DNA from: CAZXWK01 sp964644675
GTDB lineage: Bacteria; Actinomycetota; Coriobacteriia; Anaerosomatales; JAAXUF01
Direction: 5' to 3'
Assembly (NCBI GenBank): GCA_964644675.1
Contig: CAZXWK010000010.1
Span: 1-60,471, forward strand
Length of the DNA: 60,471 bases
Shown: one piece after another, positions 27,145 to 35,396 of the stretch
Layout: each line of letters begins with the position of its first letter
Numbering within the stretch: position 1 is the first letter of the stretch
Notes under the pieces: model-generated
What the model was told of the DNA's origin: nothing
The model's input: only the letters and a program-made list of their open reading frames with translations
Database searches by the model: none
Position numbers and translations under genes: made by a program

Positions 27145-28266
27145 TCAGCGCAGCTTCTCGTAGAGCCCGAGCAGCTTACCCTGCTCGACCTCCCAGTTGT
27201 ACCGCGTCGCGGCCGCACGCGCATTCGCGCGCAGCTCGCGCTGACGCTCGGCGGCCTCGAGGATCGCGCGCGCCACGTCCCGCGCGTCGCTCACGTCGCA
27301 GACGACGCCGGTCTTCTCGGCGCGGGTGACCTCGCCGATCACGCGCATGTCCGAGGCGACCGCCGGCGTGCCCGCCATCATCGAGTCGAACAGCTTGTTG
27401 GGCCCGGTCAGCTCGTAGCTCTTCGAGAGCGGCTCGATGAGCACCGCCGAGATGTGCGCCTCGGCGAGGGTGGGAACGACCTCGGTGGCGGGCACCGGGC
27501 CGACGAACCGCACGCGCTCGCCGAAGGGCTGCGCGGCGGAGCGCATCATCGCCTCGTAGTCGGGCTGGGGGATCGGGCCGACCAGGTCGACCACGAACTC
27601 CTCGGGCAGGAACTCGAGCGCCTCGATGAGCACCATCGCTCCCCGGCCGTGCTGGAAGACCGAGACCGCCGAGACCCGCACGACCGTCTCGGCGTCGCGC
27701 TTCGCCCAGTGCGGCGCGAGCTCCTCGTCGGTGAAGGTCCGCGGGACGTTGAGGAGCGTCACGGCAGGGCCGGTGTAGCCGTAGCGCGTCACGATCTCGT
27801 CGGTGTAGGCGGGCGAGGCCGTGATCAGCGCGTCGGCCCGGTGCAGCATGCGACCTTCCTGGCGCACGAGGCGCTGGCGCTTGGCGTGGACCTTGTCGGC
27901 CGCATGGCCGCTCCACAGCTCGTGGCTGTCGTAGACGACCCGCGCCCGGCGGCCGTCAGGGCGCCTGCCTGCGAGCCGCGCTGCCGCGAGGCAGGGGAGC
28001 AGCGAGTCGATGTCGTGCGCGTGGTAGATGTCGGCGCGCTCGGCCTTGAGCGGCGCGATCAGGCTCCAGTACGGGATGCGGCTCGTCTTGCCGACGCGCT
28101 TGACCGTGATGTCGCCCACCCGCTCCTCGGCGGGAAGCCCGTCGCGCAGGTCGGCTACGACCGTCACGTCGTAGCCGGCGGCGGCGAGCGCGTCGGCCTC
28201 GCGCTTGACGCGGGCGTCGTGGGTGAAGCGGTTGTTGACCCGCATGCAGACGCGGACCGCGCTCAT
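27145..28266 (-). CDS. Glycosyltransferase family 4
   Basis: This 373-residue GT-B enzyme has an N terminus VRVCMRVNNRFTHDARVKRE typical of polysaccharide GT4 proteins. An acceptor segment YHAHDIDSLLPCLAAARLA and a donor half with SYELTGPNKLFDSMMAGTP follow. Its ATG at 28266 overlaps the stop of the preceding glycosyltransferase by four bases (ATGA). The TTG of the flippase follows its stop after 13 bases, so translation of all three is coupled. A longer frame into the N run is spurious. Confidence 0.87.
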   Translation of the reverse strand: MSAVRVCMRVNNRFTHDARVKREADALAAAGYDVTVVADLRDGLPAEERVGDITVKRVGKTSRIPYWSLIAPLKAERADIYHAHDIDSLLPCLAAARLAGRRPDGRRARVVYDSHELWSGHAADKVHAKRQRLVRQEGRMLHRADALITASPAYTDEIVTRYGYTGPAVTLLNVPRTFTDEELAPHWAKRDAETVVRVSAVSVFQHGRGAMVLIEALEFLPEEFVVDLVGPIPQPDYEAMMRSAAQPFGERVRFVGPVPATEVVPTLAEAHISAVLIEPLSKSYELTGPNKLFDSMMAGTPAVASDMRVIGEVTRAEKTGVVCDVSDARDVARAILEAAERQRELRANARAAATRYNWEVEQGKLLGLYEKLR

Positions 28267-29674
28267 CGGGCCCCCTCCTCGGCGGCAGTGCGGTTCGCCG
28301 CGACCGCCTCCTCGAGCACGCCGAGAAGCGCCGCGGCGTTCGCGTCCCAGGTGAAGCGCAGCGCCGTCGCGCGGGCGGCGGAGCGCATCGCGGTCCGAGC
28401 GCCGTCGTCGAGCGCGGCGAATCGCGCGATCGCCTCGGCGAGTGCGGCGTCGTCGCGCGGCGGCACCAGGTAGCCGTCGGCGCCGTCGGTGACGATCTCC
28501 GGCGCGCCGCCGTCGTCGGCGGCGACGACGGGCACGCCGCACGCGAGGGCTTCGAGGTAGACCACGCCGAACGCCTCGTCCCAGCTGGGCAGGGCGAACA
28601 GGTCGCAGTCGCGCAGGAGGGCGGGGAGCTCCTCGTTGCGGTACGAGCCAAGGAAGAAGACGCGGTCCTGGAGCCCGAGCTCGCGCGCGAGCGCCACNNN
28701 NNNNNNNNNNNNNNNNNNNNNNNNNNNNNNNNNNNNNNNNNNNNNNNNNNNNNNNNNNNNNNNNNNNNNNNNNNNNNNNNNNNNNNNNNNNNNNNNNACG
28801 AGCCAAGGAAGAAGACGCGGTCCTGGAGCCCGAGCTCGCGCGCGAGCGCCACGAGCGAGGCGCGCTCGGGACCGTCGCCCGCGATCGTGAGGACGGCGTC
28901 GATGCCGCGCGAGACGAGCGTTGCGAGCGCGCGCAGGAGGTATGCCTGCGCCTTGCGCTTCACCAGGTGACTCGCAGTGAGGATGTGCAGCGGTCCCGCA
29001 GCGGGGGTGGCGTCGGACGCCGCGCCTGCGGCCGCGGGCGCGAACCGCTCCGTGTCGACTCCGTTGTGCACGACGCTGACCTCTCCGATCTCGCCGAACG
29101 CCTCGGCGAGCCCGCGGGCGAGCGCCCCGCTGACGGCGACGACGGCCGCCGCGCCCCCGAGCGTGGCGGCGATCGAGGAGCGCAGGCCCTCGACCGAAGC
29201 GTTCTGGTAGAGGTCTTCGCCGTGGACGACGACCGCGTAGGGTTTGCCGAAACGCGTTCCCAGGTCTCGCGCCACGCGACCGTCGAGCAGCGCGCTGTGC
29301 GCGAGGATCACGTCCGAGTCGCGCAGCGCGGAAGCGAGCGTCGCGTCCCGCGCGATCGCGTGCGAGGCGCTGCTCGCCGAGATCGTGCGCAACGCCTTGC
29401 GCGGGAACGAGGTGTAGCGCGGCAGTCGCACGGGCACGGACCCAAAGTCGGTCCGCTCGTGCTCGGCGGCGGCATAGCGCTGCCACGTCGCGCTCAGGGC
29501 GGGGAGCGGCCAGGGCGCCCGCGGTACGGGGACCGCGACGCAGGTCACGCAAGCTCCCGCGTCCATGAGCGCGCGGGTCTGCTCGGACACGAACACGCCG
29601 TATCCTTCGCGACCTCGCTGCGGGTACATGTGGGAGACCACCGCGACCTTGAGGCGTGCGGGGGTGTCGGGCAT
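28263..29674 (-). CDS. Glycosyltransferase family 4, apparently split by a false assembly gap
   Basis: The 5' part (ATG 29674, KVAVVSHMYPQRGREGYGVF) and the 3' part (LPALLRDCDLFALPSWDEAF, then FGVVYLEALACGVPVVAADD) lie in different frames on either side of 100 N. Removing the N run and one copy of the flanking 55-base duplication (155 bases) leaves 1,257 bases, an intact frame of 418 codons. The joined junction reads ASLVALARELGLQDRVFFLG then SYRNEELP, a normal GT4 donor domain. So the gene is most likely complete. The start has AAAGGAG upstream. It is the first gene of the minus-strand operon that continues with another GT4, the flippase and a third GT4. Confidence 0.87.
28643..28852. repeat. 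55-bp exact duplication flanking a 100-N gap (scaffolding artefact)
   Basis: Bases 28643-28697 and 28798-28852 are identical, beginning ACGAGCCAAGGAAGAAGACG and ending GCGCGAGCGCCAC. They abut the N run 28698-28797 on both sides. This is what unmerged overlapping contig ends look like. The restored reading frame supports a true gap of zero. Confidence 0.9.
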
Positions 29675-29863
29675 GGGTCGTCCGCTCCTTTCGGCCCCCG
29701 GTCGGCGTGCTCGGCCGTCTCGCCGGGTCGCGGCAGGGCAGAGCGTAACACTCGGCTTGAGCGGCGTAAACGCGCTCGAGCGGCCTGCCGGGCACCACCC
29801 CGAGCCACGTTCGGCGAGAGTGACGCGCGGTCAACGGAGGGGTCGGTGCGGGGGTCGCTGCGC

Positions 29864-29869
29864 TATCAT
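29864..29869 (+). promoter_or_regulatory. Putative -10 element giving a leaderless start at 29876
   Basis: TATCAT (29864-29869) ends six bases before the ATG at 29876, so the first transcribed base would be about the A of ATG. No Shine-Dalgarno sequence precedes the ATG. Confidence 0.4.
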
Positions 29870-29875
29870 GTGCGC

Positions 29876-31219
29876 ATGACCCCTCCCTCCACGCCCAGAC
29901 GCTTGCTCGTGCTCGTGCACGAGTTCCCGCCCGCAGGCGGAGGTGGCGTCCAGAGGATCGCGAAGTTCTGCCGCTACCTGCCCGAATTCGGTTGGGAGCC
30001 GACCGTGGTGACCACGAGTCTCATCGAGGGCAGGCCCACGGACGTCTCGCTGCTCGCCGACGTCGACGGGGTGCCCGTGACGCGGCTGCCGCACCGCGAC
30101 GTCGCGACCGCGGTTGCGCGCGTGCTCGCGCCGTTCAAGCGGGGCCGCGGGCAGGCCTCCCGGCCGAACGCCAAGACGTCCTCGGCGCCGGCGAACGCCG
30201 GCACTCCCGCCCGCCGCCCGCTCTCGGCGCGCATCGCGAGTTGGATCGCGGTCCCCGACGGCGCCGTGCGCTGGGCGCGCTCTGCCGAGAAGACCGCCGC
30301 CGACCCGGCGTTTGGCGACTTCGACGCGGTCCTCGCGTCCGGCCCGCCACACTCGACGCTGGTCGCGGGCGCCCGCGTGGCAGCGAGCCGTGACATCCCC
30401 TACGTGGCAGACCTGCGCGACGCCTGGGCGGGCTATCCGGGACGCACCCTCCCGACGAGCTGGCATCGCTCGCGCGACGAGCGCCTCGAACGTGAGGTCA
30501 TGAGTCGCGCCGCGGTCGTGACCGCCGCTTCGGATTCCTTCGCCGACGAGGCCCGGAGCTACGGGGCGACTCGCGCCGTGACGATCACCAACGGCTACGA
30601 CGCCGCCGATCTTCCGGAGCGGCCCACTCGCGAGGTGGGCGGTCCGCACTCCGGCGGTCTCGCCTTGCGCCTCGCCTTCATGGGCCGCTTCTACGCGACC
30701 ACGGACCCGACGTCGCTCTTCGAGGGCATCGCCCGCGCGCGCGCCGAGGGCGTCGAGGTGACGCTCGACGTGGTCGGCCCCGATGCGCCGGCGGCACGCG
30801 CGACCGCAGAATCGCTCGGCCTGGGCGACGCCGTGCGCTTCCTCGGCTATCAGCCGCACGCCCGGGCGCTCGAGATCGTCGCAGAGGCCGACGTCGCCGT
30901 CCTGACGCTCGCCGCGCTCGACGGCACCGCCGGCGTCTACCCGGGCAAGGTCTTCGAGTACCTCGGCATGGGAATGCCCGTGCTGCTCGTCGGTCCGCCG
31001 GAGGGGGTCTCGGCGCACCTCGTCCGCGAGGCGGGGGCGGGAGAGGTCGTGCGCCCCGACGACCCCGCTGCCGTCGCCGACGCCCTGCGCCGACTCGCCG
31101 AGAAGACCGCCGCCGGCACGCTTCCGACGCCCGAGCCCGCCGTGCTCTCGCGCTTCGAGCGCCGCACGCTCGCGCGCGAGCTGGCTCGCGAGCTCGACGA
31201 GGCGGTGACCGCGCGATGA
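29876..31219 (+). CDS. Glycosyltransferase (GT4-like)
   Basis: This protein of about 447 residues has the N terminus RLLVLVHEFPPAGGGGVQRI, the glycine-rich acceptor loop typical of GT4 enzymes. A basic, Pro/Ala-rich insert of about 35 residues (near 90-125) precedes the middle of the acceptor domain (YVADLRDAWAGYPGRTLP). The donor half contains LRLAFMGRFYATTDPTSLFE and GVYPGKVFEYLGMGMPVLLV. ATG 29876 is chosen from the first family residue; about 300 upstream codons in the same frame are a shadow of the opposite-strand gene. It overlaps the following ligase gene by four bases (ATGA) and starts a plus-strand polysaccharide operon. Confidence 0.87.
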   Translation: MTPPSTPRRLLVLVHEFPPAGGGGVQRIAKFCRYLPEFGWEPTVVTTSLIEGRPTDVSLLADVDGVPVTRLPHRDVATAVARVLAPFKRGRGQASRPNAKTSSAPANAGTPARRPLSARIASWIAVPDGAVRWARSAEKTAADPAFGDFDAVLASGPPHSTLVAGARVAASRDIPYVADLRDAWAGYPGRTLPTSWHRSRDERLEREVMSRAAVVTAASDSFADEARSYGATRAVTITNGYDAADLPERPTREVGGPHSGGLALRLAFMGRFYATTDPTSLFEGIARARAEGVEVTLDVVGPDAPAARATAESLGLGDAVRFLGYQPHARALEIVAEADVAVLTLAALDGTAGVYPGKVFEYLGMGMPVLLVGPPEGVSAHLVREAGAGEVVRPDDPAAVADALRRLAEKTAAGTLPTPEPAVLSRFERRTLARELARELDEAVTAR

Positions 31220-32616
31220 CGGACGCGACCGCACCCGCACGCCGCACGCCGCCGCTGCGCCTGCCCGCCGAGAACGTCTGGCTCTGGGTGGGGGCCGCGC
31301 TGGTGCTCGGCGCCGTCGCCGGTGTCGCGGCCCTGGGCGCGGGCGTCTACGGCGTGGCCGCCGTGGCCGGAGCGATCGGGCTGGGTGCGGTCATCGTATG
31401 GCGCTACGAGGTGGGCATCTGCGCGGCGATCGCGCTCAACTCGCTCGACGTCTACGGGCAGATCATCTCCAAGCCCGTCGCGATCACGTGGTACCAGGTC
31501 GCCCTGGTCATGAGTCTGGGGTCCTGGGCACTCTCGTGGCTGTGGCGTCCCAAGGAGAAGTTGGCCTTCTCGGCGGTGGACTGGGGCATGGGCGCGATGG
31601 TGTTCGCGGCGATGTGGTCGCTCCCGTTCTCGATGGACCCGCGCGCGACCACGATCGCCATCGTCCGCCTGATCTTCCTCTGGGCCTTCGCGTTGCTGTG
31701 CGCCAACGCGCTGTCGAAGCGGTGGGCGGCCGAGGCCATGGCGTGGACGCTCATGGCGAGCGCGAGCGTCTCTTCGCTCCTCGCGATGGCGCAGTCGTGG
31801 ATCCCCGGATTCAACTACGGCAGCATTCGGTACGTCAGCGACTTCGGCGTCCTGAGCGTACGAGCGAGCGCGTTCTTCCACGATCCCAACTACCTCGCGG
31901 GCTTCCTGGTCGTCTCGTTCCTGACGGCGCTCGCGTTCCTGGTGCACGCGCGCTCGTGGGTTCGCGCCGGGTTCTCGGCGGTGGCCATCGGCATCATCGG
32001 GCTGGGACTCGCGCTCACCCTCTCGCGCACCGGCATGGTGGGCGTGGCCGTCGGCGTGCTCATCGTCCTGGTGACGGCGCCGCGCGGTCGGCGCGTCTGG
32101 CTGCTCGGGCTCGTGGGAGCGGCGGGAGTCGCGGTCGTGGTCAAAGGCTCGCAGACGCTCATCAACCGCATCGTCTCGATCGGCGACGTCGCGAGCGACG
32201 CCTCGAACGCGACGCGCGTCTGGATGTTCGTCTCGACCTGGGGCATGTTCGTCGAGAAGTGGGCGTTCGGAACCGGGCTCGCCGCGTTCTACCAGCTCTA
32301 CCCCAAGTACCGCTACACCGACGCGCTGTCCTCGGTCATCCGTCCCCACGAGATCCCGCTCGCCTTCGCCGCCGAGACGGGCGTCGCGGGCGTGATCGCG
32401 CAGTTCGTGCTGATCTGGGGCGTGATCAAGACGTTTTGGCGCAAGCGCCCCAACGGGTGGACCACGTTCGAGGCTCTGGCGCTCGCGGGTATCGTGAGCC
32501 TCTCGATACAATCCCTGTTCCAGTACTATCTCTACTTCGAGTACCTATGGCTGTTCATCGCGTTCGGCGTTGCCGCCAACCGCATGGCACGGCACGAGGA
32601 GGCATCGGATGTCTGA
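31216..32616 (+). CDS. O-antigen ligase/polymerase-like membrane protein (Wzy_C family)
   Basis: This 466-residue protein has about ten to twelve hydrophobic helices. It carries the Wzy_C/WaaL-type region around ASAFFHDPNYLAGFLVV and LALTLSRTGMVGVAVGV, where the SRTG element is characteristic. A periplasmic-type loop with AFGTGLAAFYQLYPKYRYT and the conserved histidine in VIRPHEIPLAFAAETG follows. Such proteins polymerise or ligate lipid-linked oligosaccharides. It is translationally coupled to the upstream glycosyltransferase and overlaps the Wzz-like gene by eight bases. Confidence 0.86.
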   Translation: MTDATAPARRTPPLRLPAENVWLWVGAALVLGAVAGVAALGAGVYGVAAVAGAIGLGAVIVWRYEVGICAAIALNSLDVYGQIISKPVAITWYQVALVMSLGSWALSWLWRPKEKLAFSAVDWGMGAMVFAAMWSLPFSMDPRATTIAIVRLIFLWAFALLCANALSKRWAAEAMAWTLMASASVSSLLAMAQSWIPGFNYGSIRYVSDFGVLSVRASAFFHDPNYLAGFLVVSFLTALAFLVHARSWVRAGFSAVAIGIIGLGLALTLSRTGMVGVAVGVLIVLVTAPRGRRVWLLGLVGAAGVAVVVKGSQTLINRIVSIGDVASDASNATRVWMFVSTWGMFVEKWAFGTGLAAFYQLYPKYRYTDALSSVIRPHEIPLAFAAETGVAGVIAQFVLIWGVIKTFWRKRPNGWTTFEALALAGIVSLSIQSLFQYYLYFEYLWLFIAFGVAANRMARHEEASDV

Positions 32617-33340
32617 CACGGGTTCGAGCGCTTGGGACGTCGTCAAGCGGTCGTGGGTCATCGTGCTGGTGGCCACCATCGCGGGGGCCGCGGTCGCCGG
32701 CGGTCTCACGCTGGCGCGCACGAGCGTCTCCTATACCGGTGCTTCCGCGATCACGGTCGACGCGATCGCGCTCTCGTCCTACCCGCGGCTGCCCAAGGTC
32801 GACGTGGTGCTCGGCGCGAAGAACGACCCGAAGGTCATCGCCGCCGTCGCCAAGGCTGCCGGAGTGAGCGAGGCCGAGGTTCCCGGTTCGCTGCGGGTCT
32901 TCGGCAGCGGCAATCCGCAGAACAAGATCACGGTCACGTTCGTCTCGGCGTCGAGGGATTCGGCGCAGGCCGGCGCGAAGGCCGGTGCCGTGGCGGTCGC
33001 CGCCTACGGCAAGGCCCTCGGCGAGAAGCAGCTCGCCTCGCAGAGGGGACTGCTCGAGGCGGACGAGAAGGCGCTCGCCGACTTCGAGAAGACCGCGGGC
33101 GGTGACGCCGCGACCCGTGAGTCCTACCGCTGGGAACTGCAGCGCGCGCTCGCGAACGACCGCGACCAGTACGACTGGCTCTCGAACGCCTACACCTTCG
33201 ACGGCAACGCCGCCGCCAAGCAGTCCTCGCGGCGCATGGCGCTCATCCAGGCCGTGCTGGCGGGCGCTCTCGCGGGTCTGTTCGTGGGCGTCGTGATCGC
33301 CGCGATCCGCGAGTACTCGCGCCGCCGCGCGATCGCCTAG
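32609..33340 (+). CDS. Wzz/YveK-like polysaccharide chain-length determinant
   Basis: This protein of about 243 residues has two membrane helices at the ends (about 17-35, WVIVLVATIAGAAVAGGLTL, and about 212-232, IQAVLAGALAGLFVGVVIAA). Between them lies an extracytoplasmic domain with a helical, Ala/Glu/Lys-rich middle. That is the layout of polysaccharide co-polymerases without a fused kinase. The sequence is divergent, and context (next to a Wzy-like gene) carries much of the call. ATG 32609 has GAGGAGG upstream and lies inside the end of the ligase gene. Confidence 0.72.
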   Translation: MSDTGSSAWDVVKRSWVIVLVATIAGAAVAGGLTLARTSVSYTGASAITVDAIALSSYPRLPKVDVVLGAKNDPKVIAAVAKAAGVSEAEVPGSLRVFGSGNPQNKITVTFVSASRDSAQAGAKAGAVAVAAYGKALGEKQLASQRGLLEADEKALADFEKTAGGDAATRESYRWELQRALANDRDQYDWLSNAYTFDGNAAAKQSSRRMALIQAVLAGALAGLFVGVVIAAIREYSRRRAIA

Positions 33341-33377
33341 AGGCGGCGCGAGGCGTGTCGAACGAGAGGTTGTGCCC

Positions 33378-34511
33378 GTGAGCGCGCGGCGCGTCGTGAT
33401 GCTGCTCTCCAACGACTTCGTCTCCGACCCCCGCGTCGAGAAGGAGGCGGTCGCGCTCATCTCGGCGGGCTGGGACGTCACGGTACTCGCCTGGGACCGC
33501 TCCGGCGATGCGCCCGTGCTCGAAGAGCGCTCCGGCATCTCGATCGAGCGCTTCGGGCCGCGCGCGAAGCACGGCGCCGGTCCACGAGCGCTTCCGCTCT
33601 ACCGCGACTTCTGGCGTGGCATCGCCGAGCGGGCGCGCGAGCTCGGCCCCGCCGTCGTGCACTGCCACGACATGGATACAGTGCCGGCGGGTCTCTCGGC
33701 GGTGAAGGGGACTGACGCCAAGCTCGTCCTCGACTTCCACGAGCTGTACCGCGCCTCGCGCGTCGTGCCGCGAAAGCCCGTCGTCGGTCCGCTCGTTGCG
33801 GCGGGAGTCGACCGCGTCGAGGCGCGCGGCCTCGCGCGCGCGGACCTCGTCGTGCTCGCGTGGCCAGGGATGCTCGACCGGTATCGCGAGCGCTTTGGCG
33901 GCCCGGTCGTCGTGGTCGACAACGCGCCGGACCTCGACCGCTACCGTCCGGATCCTGCGCCGCGCGGCGACCGGCCCTTCGAGGTCTGCTACATCGGCCA
34001 GAAGCGCTACGTCGCCTCGCTCGAGCTGCTCATCGACATCGTGCAACGCCACGACGACATGGCCGCGTTCCTCGCGGGAGGCGGCGTTGGGGAGCAGCGC
34101 ATCGCCGAATACGCCGCCGGCAAACAGCGCGTGGAGGTCGTCGGGCGCGTCCGCTACGACGAGATCCCCGACCTCTACCGCGGCCGCGACTGCGTGTACA
34201 CGCTCTACGACTCCGCGGTCGGCAACGCGGCGATCCACATGCCCGTCAAGGTGATGGAGGCGATGGCGTGCGCGCTGCCCGTGCTCGTGAGCACGGGCAC
34301 GTGGGTCGCGGGCTACGTCGAGCGCGAGGGCATCGGGCTCGCGGTCGACCCTTCGGACGCCTCCGCGGTCGAGGACGCCCTCGTGCGGCTGAAGGACGAC
34401 CCGGCACTTGCACGCGAGATGGGTACAAGAGGGCGAGCGATCGTCGAGGAGTCGCTCAACTGGGAGGCAGCGGCGGGTCGTCTCGTCGCCGCCTACGAGC
34501 AGCTCGCCTGA
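33378..34511 (+). CDS. Glycosyltransferase family 4
   Basis: This protein of about 377 residues starts RRVVMLLSNDFVSDPRVEKE, a common N terminus of capsule GT4 enzymes. The acceptor segment VHCHDMDTVPAGLSAVKG follows, and the donor half contains IHMPVKVMEAMACALPVLVS. Two in-frame GTG codons compete: 33378 is eight bases after GAGAGG, while 33372 would be only two bases away, so 33378 is preferred. It closes the plus-strand polysaccharide operon and is followed closely by a purine salvage gene. Confidence 0.87.
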   Translation: MSARRVVMLLSNDFVSDPRVEKEAVALISAGWDVTVLAWDRSGDAPVLEERSGISIERFGPRAKHGAGPRALPLYRDFWRGIAERARELGPAVVHCHDMDTVPAGLSAVKGTDAKLVLDFHELYRASRVVPRKPVVGPLVAAGVDRVEARGLARADLVVLAWPGMLDRYRERFGGPVVVVDNAPDLDRYRPDPAPRGDRPFEVCYIGQKRYVASLELLIDIVQRHDDMAAFLAGGGVGEQRIAEYAAGKQRVEVVGRVRYDEIPDLYRGRDCVYTLYDSAVGNAAIHMPVKVMEAMACALPVLVSTGTWVAGYVEREGIGLAVDPSDASAVEDALVRLKDDPALAREMGTRGRAIVEESLNWEAAAGRLVAAYEQLA

Positions 34512-34521
34512 GGAGGTCCCC

Positions 34522-35334
34522 GTGACCGACGAATTCGAGATCGGAGTCCCGCCGGCGCTCGCCGAAGCCGGGCCCGTCGAGGTCGCGCTCATCCTGGGCT
34601 CCGGCCTGTCCGGCCTCGCCGACGTCGTCGAAGACGCCGTCTCGGTCGCGTTCGAGGCGATCGAGGGATTCCCGCTCCCCGAGCGCCACGTCGTCGGCCA
34701 CCGCGGCCGCCTGGTGCTCGGCACGATCTCCGGTGTCCGCGTCGCGTGCTTCCAGGGCCGCATACACCGCTACCAGGGGTTCTCGGCGAGACAGGTCGCC
34801 TACCCGGTGCGGCTCGCGCACGCGCTCGGCGCCTCGACGCTGGTGGTGACCAACGCGGCGGGCGGCATCGATCCCGCACTCCGCGTCGGCGACCTGGTGC
34901 TCGTGAGCGACCACATCAACCTGATGGGCGACAACCCGCTGGTGGGCTGGCCCGGGCCGGAGGGCGGCAACCCGTTCGTCCCGATGCGCGACGCCTACGA
35001 TCCCGAGCTGCGTGCGATCGCGCTTCAGGCCGCCGCCGAGACGGGCGTCGCGCTCGTACCGGAGGGCGTCTACCTCGGGTTGCTCGGCCCGAGTTACGAG
35101 ACGCCCGCCGAGGTCGAGATGGTGCGCACGCTCGGCGCCGACGTCGTCGGCATGTCCACCGTTCCCGAGGTCATCGCCGCTAGAGCGCTGGGTATGCGCG
35201 TTCTCGGCATCTCCCTCGTCACCAACGCCGCGGCCGGCGTCGGCCTCGACCACGCCGAGGTGCTCGAAGCCGGGCGTCTCGCCGCACAGCGTATGCAGTC
35301 CCTCGCGATTGCTATACTGGCGCGGCTGTCCTGA
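34522..35334 (+). CDS. punA: Purine nucleoside phosphorylase (trimeric, PNP-I class)
   Basis: This 270-residue protein cleaves inosine and guanosine with phosphate to base and ribose-1-phosphate. The family motifs are in order: LILGSGLSGLAD, GHRGRLVLG, GRIHRYQGF, VTNAAGGIDPALRVGD, LGPSYETPAEVEMVRTLGAD and VGMSTVPEVIAARALGM. The GPSYETPAE segment favours PNP over methylthioadenosine phosphorylase. GTG 34522 has GAGGAGG upstream; the longer frame from 34408 is a shadow of the glycosyltransferase. It could remove inosine derived from the adenosine that AhcY releases. Confidence 0.93.
   Translation: MTDEFEIGVPPALAEAGPVEVALILGSGLSGLADVVEDAVSVAFEAIEGFPLPERHVVGHRGRLVLGTISGVRVACFQGRIHRYQGFSARQVAYPVRLAHALGASTLVVTNAAGGIDPALRVGDLVLVSDHINLMGDNPLVGWPGPEGGNPFVPMRDAYDPELRAIALQAAAETGVALVPEGVYLGLLGPSYETPAEVEMVRTLGADVVGMSTVPEVIAARALGMRVLGISLVTNAAAGVGLDHAEVLEAGRLAAQRMQSLAIAILARLS
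35310..35318 (+). promoter_or_regulatory. Extended -10 promoter for ahcY inside the end of the PNP gene
   Basis: TGCTATACT has the TGn extension and TATACT (35313-35318). It lies 78 bases before the ahcY ATG and overlaps the last PNP codons. A small hairpin CGCGGC-CGAA-GCCGCG (35347-35362) lies in the resulting leader. Confidence 0.5.
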
Positions 35335-35396
35335 GCAACCCCCGGGCGCGGCCGAAGCCGCGGCCCTGAAGCCGATCGATACCGAAGGAGCCACCC

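Noticed and set aside
28967..29875. N-terminal extension of about 300 residues on the 29876 glycosyltransferase
   Set aside because: It is antisense to the minus-strand glycosyltransferase and has no family similarity; the GT4 N terminus begins at 29876.
35319..35396. SAH riboswitch in the ahcY leader
   Set aside because: The leader is about 70 nt with only one small hairpin; the conserved SAH aptamer sequences are absent.
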